Origin: Acidisarcina polymorpha
GTDB taxonomy: Bacteria; Acidobacteriota; Terriglobia; Terriglobales; Acidobacteriaceae
Direction: 5' to 3'
Assembly (NCBI RefSeq): GCF_003330725.1
Contig: NZ_CP030840.1
Span: 372,001 to 436,000 of the forward strand
Length of the DNA: 64,000 bases
Part shown: piece after piece, positions 55,758 to 63,318 of the stretch
Numbering within the stretch: the stretch's first letter is position 1
How the letters are laid out: each line of letters starts with the position of its first letter
The notes under the pieces: generated by a model
Told to the model about the DNA's origin: nothing
What the model saw: only the letters and a program-made list of their open reading frames with translations
Databases searched by the model: none
Program-made: the position numbers and the translations under genes

Positions 55758-56544
55758 TTACACCATCTTGACGGTAACTCCGGCTGCGGCCATGGCGCTG
55801 ACGTATTCCGGGGCGAGGTTCGCATCCGTGACTACCAGGTCGATTTCATTGGTCGGAACGATGAGTGCGAGACTCCGGCGCCCGAATTTACTGGAGTCGC
55901 GCACGGCAACGACCATCTGCGCGGCGCGCGCCATGGCGCGGTTAACGCGGGATTCGAGCACGTTGGGCGTGGTGACGCCGGTAGCTGGGTCAAATCCGTC
56001 CACGCCGAGGAAAACAATGTCGGCGTTGAGATCGTGCAAGAGATCCTCCGCCGGGTGGCCCACCAGGGAAAAGGAGTTCTTCCTTAGAGTAGCCCCGGTT
56101 CGTATCACTTCGAAGTGGGTACTGGAGAGTTCCGCTGCGATGTTGAGCGCGTTCGTGATCACGGTTAGTCGCGAGAACTTTCGCAAAGCGCGCGATGGCT
56201 GTCGTGGTGGTACCCGAGTCAAGAATGACACATTAGCCCTCGTTTACCAGCTTGACGGCAGCGGCCGCAATTCGCTGTTTCTCCTTACGATGGAGTTTTT
56301 CTTTCTCCAACAATGAAGGATCGAACAACGAGTCGGACTGCACGGAAAGCGCTCCGCCATGGGTCCGTTGAATTAAGCCCCTGGATTGGAGATGCTCCAG
56401 ATCTTTGCGAATGGTGATGCGCGAAATGCCAAGCTGCGCTGACGATTCGCCTACCACCACGCGACCCTCACGTTGAATGCGAGCTAAAACATGCTGACGC
56501 CGCTCTTCGATCAGCATCTCGCTCCCATTGACCGATTTCGCCAC
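55758..56544 (-). pseudogene. DeoR-family regulator, broken by a stop codon and a frameshift
   Basis: The N-terminal frame (from ATG 56544) has a complete DeoR helix-turn-helix (ISRITIRKDLEHLQSRGLIQRTHGGA, about residues 40-65) and ends at TAA (56233-56235) after AAAAVKLVNEG. Directly behind the TAA the same frame goes on with CVILDSGTTTTAIA, the start of the DeoR sensor domain, and then shifts: the rest (ALRKFSRLTVITNALNIA to GVTVKMV) is in another frame. Loss of one GC pair from the GCGCGC run near 56192 would explain the shift. Two independent lesions make sequencing error unlikely. Intact, it would be a repressor of about 260 residues responding to a phosphorylated sugar. Confidence 0.8.
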
Positions 56545-56717
56545 CTTCTAGCCTCGCTCCCGATTCACCCTGTGCGGGTTGGACACGCTATACGATAGCG
56601 CAGCGCACCCACCTTAAGCTTTAGCGGATGGCGAGGACGAGTCTACGATAGAAGCGGAAACCGTGTCTAAGGCTTTGCTGATCGCAGCGACAGTGTTTCC
56701 GTGGAGGCTAGATCGTC

Positions 56718-57482
56718 ATGAACCGGCTCCTGTCCGTTCGTTCTTATCTCTTGTGCGCGGTAATTCTCCCGGCTGGACTAAGCGGAATACTCGACGCACA
56801 GCAAGCCTCCGCTGATCCCGCGCAAGCTGCCGGAATTCCCGGTGCGTACATGGGCCGCATGGGCCACATGCACATGACTACCCAGCGGCCTGTGCAGGCC
56901 GGTGATCAGGCAAAGGCCGACGCGGTCGCAGCTGACGCGAAGGCCGCTATGGCCCACTATGTGGATTACCGAAAGGCTTTAGCCGACGGCTACCAGATCT
57001 TCCTCCCCGATGTGCCGCAACCCCAGTATCACTTCACGAACTATGAGTACGGACGGGAGGCGTGGTCTCACTTCGATCCGACCAAGCCGACCTCGCTGCT
57101 CTACAAAAAAACACCGGATGGCGGATATAAGTTGATCGGAGCGATGTACACCGATCGGGTAGACGCTACCGAAGATGAGTTGAATGAGCGGATCCCGTTG
57201 AGCATCGCTCAGTGGCATCAACATATCAACTTTTGCAAAGCGCCTCCCGATCATAAGTCTGAGTACTTTGGGCCGCGGGCAAAATTCGGTCTGGAGGGTT
57301 CGATTACGACGAAGGATGCCTGCGACGCAGCCGGAGGAGAGTTCCATCCTCATTTCTTCGGATGGATGGTCCACGTCTATCCGTTCGAAACCGATCCGAA
57401 GAAGGTCTGGTCCATCGATGATGATGATCAGGGGCACGACAACATGGACCACTCCGCGATGCCGGGTATGAAAATAAATTAG
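56718..57482 (+). CDS. Secreted His/Met-rich protein of unknown function
   Basis: A 254-residue protein with a signal peptide (LLSVRSYLLCAVILPAGLSG). The mature part has a Met/His cluster (YMGRMGHMHMT, about 44-54), a conserved core with HFTNYEYGREAWSHFDPTKPTSLLY, LIGAMYT and WHQHINFC, two Cys (about 178 and 199) and HPHFFGWMVHVYPFE, and a His/Asp/Met-rich tail ending in MDHSAMPGMK. The scattered His, Met and Cys suggest metal (perhaps copper) binding in the periplasm. I know similar proteins in acidobacteria and proteobacteria only as uncharacterised. It stands alone; the ATG follows a purine-rich stretch without a clear ribosome site. Confidence 0.78.
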   Translation: MNRLLSVRSYLLCAVILPAGLSGILDAQQASADPAQAAGIPGAYMGRMGHMHMTTQRPVQAGDQAKADAVAADAKAAMAHYVDYRKALADGYQIFLPDVPQPQYHFTNYEYGREAWSHFDPTKPTSLLYKKTPDGGYKLIGAMYTDRVDATEDELNERIPLSIAQWHQHINFCKAPPDHKSEYFGPRAKFGLEGSITTKDACDAAGGEFHPHFFGWMVHVYPFETDPKKVWSIDDDDQGHDNMDHSAMPGMKIN

Positions 57483-57673
57483 GAAACGTTCATTTGGCCC
57501 GGCTGCATTCACGTCAACAATTGCGACTGCCTGATGAACACCGCGGCCGCAAAATCGGAATGATCGCTACTACCGAAGGGTGCAGAACACCGCGACGGAG
57601 GAGCCCGTCGATGCCCTCCTCCCGGATAGAAAGAGAGTCCGCGCCCTTTGACCGGGCCGATCCAGCATTGTGT

Positions 57674-57940
57674 TCACTCGCCGCGATTGTGCCGTTCTTC
57701 GGGCGATGCGTAATGATTGGCGATCTCCTCTGGGGAAATACGAATTTCACTGTTCTCTTCAATCAGCTGCGCGATCTCCGCATCGCTCTTACCGCGTTTG
57801 CGAAGTGATTCTATCTCGTCACTGATCATGCCGACGAAAGCCTGTATCGGAAACATTTCGGGCCCGAGCCCACTCGCTGCTCGCAACGCTTTTTGCGCCT
57901 TTACGGCTTCTTCCACGGGATAAGTTTTTGGCTCCAGCAT
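57674..57940 (-). CDS. Small conserved protein of unknown function
   Basis: An 88-residue acidic, mostly helical cytoplasmic protein starting MLEPKTYPVEEAVKAQKALR, with FPIQAFVGMISDEIESLR, GKSDAEIAQLIEE and a C-terminal EIANHYASPEERH. The pattern (GLGPEMFPI and the I-S-x-E-I repeats) looks like a family common in acidobacteria, but I cannot name a function. The ATG at 57940 is preferred; the frame is open up to 58033. It diverges from the arsR gene. Confidence 0.65.
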   Translation of the reverse strand: MLEPKTYPVEEAVKAQKALRAASGLGPEMFPIQAFVGMISDEIESLRKRGKSDAEIAQLIEENSEIRISPEEIANHYASPEERHNRGE

Positions 57941-58086
57941 ATCTCCAAGATCGTCCTTTCGTATTACGAAGTACTTTACACCTTTGGTTTTCCCGCGCCT
58001 CAACAGAAGCGAGCAGGAGGTGGTTATTAACAATCCTTTGTTTTTCCTCCCTCGCGCTCCGCCGAATTTGGGACCGAAATTTACAC

Positions 58087-58116
58087 TTGACGCCGCTGTT
58101 CTGTTAGTCGTAACTT
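58087..58116 (+). promoter_or_regulatory. Promoter of the ArsR operon, possibly leaderless
   Basis: TTGACG (58087-58092) and TAACTT (58111-58116) are spaced by 18 nt. The predicted start of transcription (about 58123) falls at the ATG (58124), and no Shine-Dalgarno sequence precedes that codon, so the first gene may be translated from a leaderless mRNA. Confidence 0.35.
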
Positions 58117-58123
58117 ACGGTTC

Positions 58124-58465
58124 ATGCCGGCTTACCGACAGAAACAGTTGGACGCTCTTGGCGATACCACCCGGCGGGCCATCATGGAACGGCTCCGACG
58201 TGGTCCCGCCCCAGTAGGAGAACTAGCCCGGGCGGTACCTGTGAGCCGGCCGGCGGTTTCGCAGCACCTGCGCGTCCTCCAGCGGGCCCACCTCGTACGC
58301 CATCGTGCCGTGGGGACTCGGCACATTTATGAGCTGGATCCGAAGGGCTTTGCCGCACTACGGGCCTATTTCGACACCTTCTGGGGCGACGCCCTGGAAG
58401 CACTCAAAGTGAAAGTAGAGGAGACGGAAAATGAAGGACGTGAGCGCAACCACACAGGTCATTGA
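58124..58465 (+). CDS. ArsR-family transcriptional regulator
   Basis: A 113-residue winged helix-turn-helix protein (DALGDTTRRAIMERLRRGPAPVGELARAVPVSRPAVSQHLRVLQRA). There is no metal-binding Cys/His pair (ELCVCDL-type) in the helix, so it belongs to the group that does not sense metals. These regulators usually sit next to SRPBCC/AHSA1 genes and are thought to autoregulate the unit. Its last 35 nt overlap the next gene. Confidence 0.92.
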   Translation: MPAYRQKQLDALGDTTRRAIMERLRRGPAPVGELARAVPVSRPAVSQHLRVLQRAHLVRHRAVGTRHIYELDPKGFAALRAYFDTFWGDALEALKVKVEETENEGRERNHTGH

Positions 58466-58952
58466 ACTCGCCACAGCAAGCGAATTAGAACCAGTGCGTA
58501 AGAGTGTGCTGGTCCATGCCAGCCAGGCAAGCGCCTTTCGCGTCTTTGCCGAGCAGATGGATACATGGTGGCCTCGCACCCACCACATTGGCGACTCGCC
58601 GATGAAAGAAGTTGTCGTCGAGGGCCGTGCGGGAGGGCGTGTTTACACGAGCCAGGAAAACGACACGATCTGTCAGTGGGGAACGGTCCTTACGTGGGAG
58701 CCTCCGAGCCGGTTCGTGATGGCCTGGCAGGTCAGTCCGGAGTGGAAGTTTGAACCGGATCCTGCACGGTGCAGCGAGGTGGAAGTGCGGTTTACGCCCG
58801 CCGCGGGCGGCCAAACTCTCGTCGAGTTGGAGCACCGCGGATTACAGAAGCATGGCGGCGCGTGTGCAAAAATGCGCGGTCAGGTTGATTCCGAAGGCGG
58901 CTGGGGAAGCTTGCTGCGCCTCTTTAAAGAAAAGGTCGAGACCATCGCGTAA
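58431..58952 (+). CDS. SRPBCC (AHSA1-type) protein
   Basis: A 173-residue START-like fold protein. After an N-terminal extension, the strand KSVLVHASQASAFRVFAEQMDTWWP, then GGRVYTSQEND, WGTVLTWEPPSRFVMAW and the C-terminal LVELEHRGLQKHG form the usual AHSA1 layout with a hydrophobic cavity for small ligands. It overlaps arsR by 35 nt in another frame, and GGAGACGG lies before its ATG. The ligand is unknown. Confidence 0.88.
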   Translation: MKDVSATTQVIELATASELEPVRKSVLVHASQASAFRVFAEQMDTWWPRTHHIGDSPMKEVVVEGRAGGRVYTSQENDTICQWGTVLTWEPPSRFVMAWQVSPEWKFEPDPARCSEVEVRFTPAAGGQTLVELEHRGLQKHGGACAKMRGQVDSEGGWGSLLRLFKEKVETIA

Positions 58953-58968
58953 AAGAGGAGTAATCCAC

Positions 58969-59403
58969 TTGAAGGCATCGCTTCTTTTTCGAATCGCTGC
59001 TGTGCTCATCGTTCTATTTGCCGCTGGCCACACATTAGGCTTTCGGCAGATCGATCCAAGCTGGGGTATTCAGAACATGCTCGGTGCGATGAAGTCGGTC
59101 CACTTCCGCACGCAAGGCTTTAGCCGAACTTATTGGGACTTCTATGTCGGCTTTGGCCTGTTCGTGACTGTTCTTCTGCTGCTGGCTGCTGTGATCGCTT
59201 GGCAGCTTGGAGTTAGTTCGGCGCAGTGGCCGACTGTGCGCGCCATTGCATGGGCCCTCACCGTCTGCTTCGGCCTGGTGGTGATTCTGAGTTGGAGATA
59301 CTTTTTTGTCGCACCGGTTGCATTTTGTGCACTCATCTTCCTGTGTCTTCTTACAGGGACTCTGCTCGAAGACCGAGCGCTCGCCCTAACCAGGTTCCAT
59401 TAG
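58969..59403 (+). CDS. Small four-helix membrane protein
   Basis: A 144-residue inner-membrane protein with four hydrophobic helices (about residues 7-23, 60-81, 90-111 and 115-133) and the sequence SFVGHTLGF-like block FAAGHTLGFRQIDPSW and FSRTYWDFYVGFG, which recurs in small uncharacterised membrane proteins beside SRPBCC genes. A TTG start at 58969 is used because AGAGGAG lies 8 nt upstream; the open frame extends back over the previous gene but is not coding there. Third gene of the ArsR unit, 16 nt after the SRPBCC gene. Confidence 0.78.
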   Translation: MKASLLFRIAAVLIVLFAAGHTLGFRQIDPSWGIQNMLGAMKSVHFRTQGFSRTYWDFYVGFGLFVTVLLLLAAVIAWQLGVSSAQWPTVRAIAWALTVCFGLVVILSWRYFFVAPVAFCALIFLCLLTGTLLEDRALALTRFH

Positions 59404-59415
59404 GAGGAGCCCAGC

Positions 59416-59880
59416 ATGCCTGACATCATGCATCGCCTGAGCATCAGCTCGGACCCGCAACGAGTCTATGCGGCCATCACGACGACCGAAGGGGTCCGAT
59501 CCTGGTGGGTCCGCGATGCCGATCTCGAACCTTGGGTAGGTGGGTCCGGAGAGTTCCGCTTTTTGCATTATGGACCAGGCCACATCCACCGAATAACCAT
59601 CGAAGCATTGATGCCGGAACAGGAGGTCACGTGGCGGATCCAGAGCTCCTTTATCTCAGAATGGAACGGCACACAGATCGCCTTCCATCTCACTCGCAGC
59701 AATGCGGGCACCGACATTCGATTTGCCCACAGGGGCTATATGAAGGCGGACGATATATACGCCATGTGCACGACCGGTTGGGGCTACTACCTGGTAAGTC
59801 TCAAACAATACGTCGAGACTGGAGAAGGCGGCCCAAGTCCAAACGTCGACTTCAGCCGAATGCTTCAATCGGTGAGCTAG
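59416..59880 (+). CDS. SRPBCC-family protein
   Basis: A 154-residue AHSA1-like protein, shorter than its neighbour at 58431: HRLSISSDPQRVYAAITTTEGVRSWWVRD starts the fold, and FSRM precedes the C-terminus. It lies 12 nt after the membrane protein, with AGGAGG upstream, and closes the ArsR-SRPBCC-membrane-SRPBCC unit. Ligand unknown. Confidence 0.87.
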   Translation: MPDIMHRLSISSDPQRVYAAITTTEGVRSWWVRDADLEPWVGGSGEFRFLHYGPGHIHRITIEALMPEQEVTWRIQSSFISEWNGTQIAFHLTRSNAGTDIRFAHRGYMKADDIYAMCTTGWGYYLVSLKQYVETGEGGPSPNVDFSRMLQSVS

Positions 59881-59958
59881 CGGCGAGATCGAAAGAAGCC
59901 CGATGCCGGAGAATGTCGAGCTTCGGCTTGATTTCCTCGTGTTAGATTTGGAGGGTCA

Positions 59959-62214
59959 ATGCTGAACCGGCGCAGCTTCCTGAAAACGAGTCTCACGGCT
60001 GGAGCAGGAGTCATCCCGCTAACATCGAGGCTCTCAGAAACCACACCGTCTTCGTTTGTCGAGTCGGCTCACGCCGAGGATGGCGCAGGGGCCGGGGTGG
60101 AAATCATTTCCCTTCCCCAACGACTGCCTCCAATCGACCAACACAATGTTCCCTGGCAGCAAAAGATTCGACGGGTGGGGCAGACCAACTTTACCGAATA
60201 CGACCCGGCCGTGATGAACGTCGAGGAATGGGCAGACTACTGGCACTCTGCGCAGGCGGACCTGGTCTTTGTCAGTGTTACCGGCATTCTGGCTTTTTAT
60301 CCTTCCAAGGTAAAGTTTCATCGCCACGGCAAGTTCCTTCGCAACCGGGATCTATTCGGCGAGTGCACGGCGGCGGCGAAGAAGCGCGGCATGCGAGTCG
60401 TGGCGCGTATGAGTCCTGACCTGAATTGGGGAGATGCGCTGGAAGCCCATCCGGAATGGGCGATGCGTTATCAGGACGGATCGGTGCAGCACAGCGGCGA
60501 AGAACCTCGCTTGTTCAAGACCTGTATGTTTTCGACATACATGGACGACTATGTGCCGGCGATCATGCGGGAGGTCAACTCGCTCTACGACGTCGATTGC
60601 TTTTATACCAATGGCTGGCCTCCATTAGGCGCTCTGCCCGAATGCTATTGCTCCATCTGCATCAAGCTGCCCGCTAGCGGCACCCCTGCCTATTGGCGCG
60701 TCTTCACCGACCGTGTGCTGGCTTTATGGCAGAAATACAACTTGATTGCCAAAGAGAAGAAAAGCGACAGCTTCTTTTTCGCTAACTCTGGAGGCAACGT
60801 GCGTGGCGGCCCGAATCTCGAACGTCTTGGTCAAGTTGCTGACTGGTTCCAGGCCGACAATCAGGGCCGGACGTACGATGACGCAGCCATCTGGGGATGC
60901 AGCCTACAAGGCCGGGTTTGCAATGCAGTGCTCGATGGTAAACCCGCCGCTAACGTTACGGCCGCCTACTCGACAGGCAGCCCGGGATGGCGCAATGTCT
61001 CGAAGAGTCCGGATGAATCCGAGATGTGGCTGAATGAGACTCTGGCGAGTGGTATGGTGCCGTACTTTCACTTTGTCGGGGCGGAGAACGGATTTCGCGA
61101 AGACCGCCGTTGGCAGAGTGTTGGTAAAGATTATTTCTCCTGGAACGCGCAGCACGAGGCGCATTTCACGACGCGCCGCTCTATTGCCAACATTGGAGTC
61201 GTCTTCGGACAGAGCACGCAGCTTCTTTATCCAGGTCCCACTTCGGCGCGCTCGCGCCTCTATACCCACGAGACCATCCAAGGCATCTATGACGTATTGC
61301 TGCAGGGCCGCTTCGCCTTCGACTTCGTGCATGAAGACCGGCTCCAGGCGGAGCGTCTGAAGAAATATCGTGCCCTACTGCTGCCCAATGTTGCCATGCT
61401 CAGCGACAGTCAATGCCAACAATTGCGCGACTATGTGAGTTCGGGCGGATCGCTGATGGCTAGTTTCGAAACCAGCCTCTACGATCAGGACCTGAAACCG
61501 CGGTCGGATTTCGGCCTTGCAGATCTTATGGGCATAAGCAAGGCCGGCGATGCGATCGGCACGAACGGCAATGCATACTCTGCGCGCATTGAGAAGCCCA
61601 ACACAGACCGGATGCCACCCATCCTTGAAGGTTTTGCCGAGACGAACTGGATCGCGGGCGCTCAGAATCGCGTGCCATTAAAGCCGGTCGAGAGTCCGTT
61701 GCTCACCGTGGTTCCAGGCTTTGTCCGTTATCCTCCCGAACTGGCCTACCCGCCAGATTCACACACCAACGAGCCGGCGCTTGTTCTACGAGAGTTGGGA
61801 ACAAGCCGTACCGCTTGGATTCCAGGAGACATCGAGCGTACATACTGGCTTACTGGCCACCAGGATCTATCGCGATTGCTACACAACACAATCCGCTGGG
61901 TCACTCACGATGAACGGGTAATTGATGTAGATGGCGCCGGCTTTGTCGAGCTATTTTGCTGGGAGACTTCGTCAGGCTACGCCATTCACCTGCTCAATTA
62001 CTCCAGCCCCAACGCTCACCATGGTTGGCTGCGTTCAGTTAGCCCACTTGGCCCGCAAAGAGTGACGATGAGACTGCCCGGCCAGATGAAGGTCAAGGCG
62101 GTCGAACTTCTTAAGGCGGGTCAGGGTGCTTCGTTCGTGCTTCAGAACCAATTGTTGCAGTTCACGATTCCCTCTTTAAAGAACTATGAAGTGGCAGCGA
62201 TTACGGTTGAATAA
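59959..62214 (+). CDS. Tat-exported GHL6/beta-galactosidase-trimerisation-type protein
   Basis: A 751-residue protein with a Tat signal (LNRRSFLKTSLTAGAG, Arg4-Arg5). The N-terminal part (about 75-400) is a TIM-barrel-like region of hypothetical glycosyl-hydrolase 6 type (FVSVTGILAFYPS, GMRVVARMSPDLNW, DCFYTNGWPP, and a CYCSIC pair). The C-terminal part (about 405-600) has the beta-galactosidase-trimerisation-like fold (IGVVFGQSTQLLY...LLPNVAMLSDSQCQQLRDYVSSGGSLMASFETSLYD) and a closing sandwich. Catalytic residues are not established for this family; a periplasmic glycosidase, perhaps on a plant sugar, is likely. Start ATG 59959 is preceded by GGAGG. Confidence 0.8.
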   Translation: MLNRRSFLKTSLTAGAGVIPLTSRLSETTPSSFVESAHAEDGAGAGVEIISLPQRLPPIDQHNVPWQQKIRRVGQTNFTEYDPAVMNVEEWADYWHSAQADLVFVSVTGILAFYPSKVKFHRHGKFLRNRDLFGECTAAAKKRGMRVVARMSPDLNWGDALEAHPEWAMRYQDGSVQHSGEEPRLFKTCMFSTYMDDYVPAIMREVNSLYDVDCFYTNGWPPLGALPECYCSICIKLPASGTPAYWRVFTDRVLALWQKYNLIAKEKKSDSFFFANSGGNVRGGPNLERLGQVADWFQADNQGRTYDDAAIWGCSLQGRVCNAVLDGKPAANVTAAYSTGSPGWRNVSKSPDESEMWLNETLASGMVPYFHFVGAENGFREDRRWQSVGKDYFSWNAQHEAHFTTRRSIANIGVVFGQSTQLLYPGPTSARSRLYTHETIQGIYDVLLQGRFAFDFVHEDRLQAERLKKYRALLLPNVAMLSDSQCQQLRDYVSSGGSLMASFETSLYDQDLKPRSDFGLADLMGISKAGDAIGTNGNAYSARIEKPNTDRMPPILEGFAETNWIAGAQNRVPLKPVESPLLTVVPGFVRYPPELAYPPDSHTNEPALVLRELGTSRTAWIPGDIERTYWLTGHQDLSRLLHNTIRWVTHDERVIDVDGAGFVELFCWETSSGYAIHLLNYSSPNAHHGWLRSVSPLGPQRVTMRLPGQMKVKAVELLKAGQGASFVLQNQLLQFTIPSLKNYEVAAITVE

Positions 62215-62265
62215 ACGCAATAGGTGCAAGTCAAGATCGCATTTGGCCGCCTCTCCGCCACTGCG

Positions 62266-63153
62266 ATGCTTCAGAAATTGCGGGGCGCCAATTTGGAAGT
62301 CCACTTAATCGATGGGACGTATGAACTCTTCCGTCATTACCACGCGCTCCCATCGATGCGCGACAGCGAGGGCCATGAAGTTGCGGCTGTCCGCGGCGTC
62401 ATCGCGTCCATTCTCGGGATGATCGAGAAAGGCGCGACCCATATCGCAGTCGCAACCGATCACGTCATCGAATCGTTTCGCAATAAACTCTGGGCCGGCT
62501 ACAAAACCGGCGAAGGTGTCGAGCCTGATCTCCTGGCGCAGTTTTCGCTCCTCGAAGAGGCCCTCACCGCTCTGGGAGTCGTGGTTTGGCCAATGGTCGA
62601 GTTCGAAGCCGACGATGCGTTGGCGGCGGCCGCCTTCACTTCCGAGAAAGACCCTGCCGTTGATCGGGTGCTTATCTGCACACCCGATAAGGACCTCTCC
62701 CAGTGCGTCCGAGGAACTCGGGTGGTGCAACTTGATCGCCGCAAAAATATAATTCGCGACGAGGCCGGCGTCATTGCCAAGTTCGGCGTCGGACCGCTCT
62801 CAATCCCCGACTACCTGGCGCTCGTGGGAGACGCTGCGGACGGATATCCTGGTTTAGCCGGATGGGGCGCAAAATCCACGAGCAGAGTGCTTGCCAGGTA
62901 TCTCCACATCGAGCTCATCCCGGAAAGCTGGCGCGACTGGGGTGTCGACGTTGTGAACCCGTTCGCATTATCTGAGACGCTTCATCGAGAGCGCAAGCAT
63001 GCCCTTTTGTTTCGGGACTTGGCGACGTTGCGCACCGATATTCCTCTTTTCGAATCAGTGGAAGAGCTTCGTTGGCAGGGCGCCACCGCTGCTTTTCCGC
63101 CTCTCGCTGCGCGACTCGACGCTTCTCTGGGCCGTAAAGCTAGTCGGGGCTGA
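62266..63153 (+). CDS. 5'-3' exonuclease (PIN/H3TH) domain protein
   Basis: A 295-residue homologue of the 5'-3' exonuclease domain of DNA polymerase I and FEN-type nucleases. LIDGTYELFRHYHALP (about 15-30) gives the first metal Asp, AVATDHVIESFRNKLW and VEFEADDALAAAA (about 120-132) and CTPDKDLSQC (about 145-154) the further acidic ligands, followed by the helix-hairpin region (ALVGDAADGYPGLAGWGAKSTSRVLA). Start is uncertain: ATG 62266 is used; GTG 62224 and TTG 62293 are in frame, the last matching the usual protein start. It probably acts in DNA repair or flap removal; no polymerase domain is attached. Confidence 0.82.
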   Translation: MLQKLRGANLEVHLIDGTYELFRHYHALPSMRDSEGHEVAAVRGVIASILGMIEKGATHIAVATDHVIESFRNKLWAGYKTGEGVEPDLLAQFSLLEEALTALGVVVWPMVEFEADDALAAAAFTSEKDPAVDRVLICTPDKDLSQCVRGTRVVQLDRRKNIIRDEAGVIAKFGVGPLSIPDYLALVGDAADGYPGLAGWGAKSTSRVLARYLHIELIPESWRDWGVDVVNPFALSETLHRERKHALLFRDLATLRTDIPLFESVEELRWQGATAAFPPLAARLDASLGRKASRG

Positions 63154-63318
63154 ACCAACATCGTCAAACAACGAAAGACACCCGAAGGTGACCAGAAAAA
63201 TCGGGCGCCGACTCTCTCACCAAAGTGAAGATCCTCTGAAGTGAGCATCGTTCGTGACGGCAGGCCGTCAAGCAGCGATCGATGAAGTTTCGTTGAAGAT
63301 ACGGGGATGCCGCGTTTG

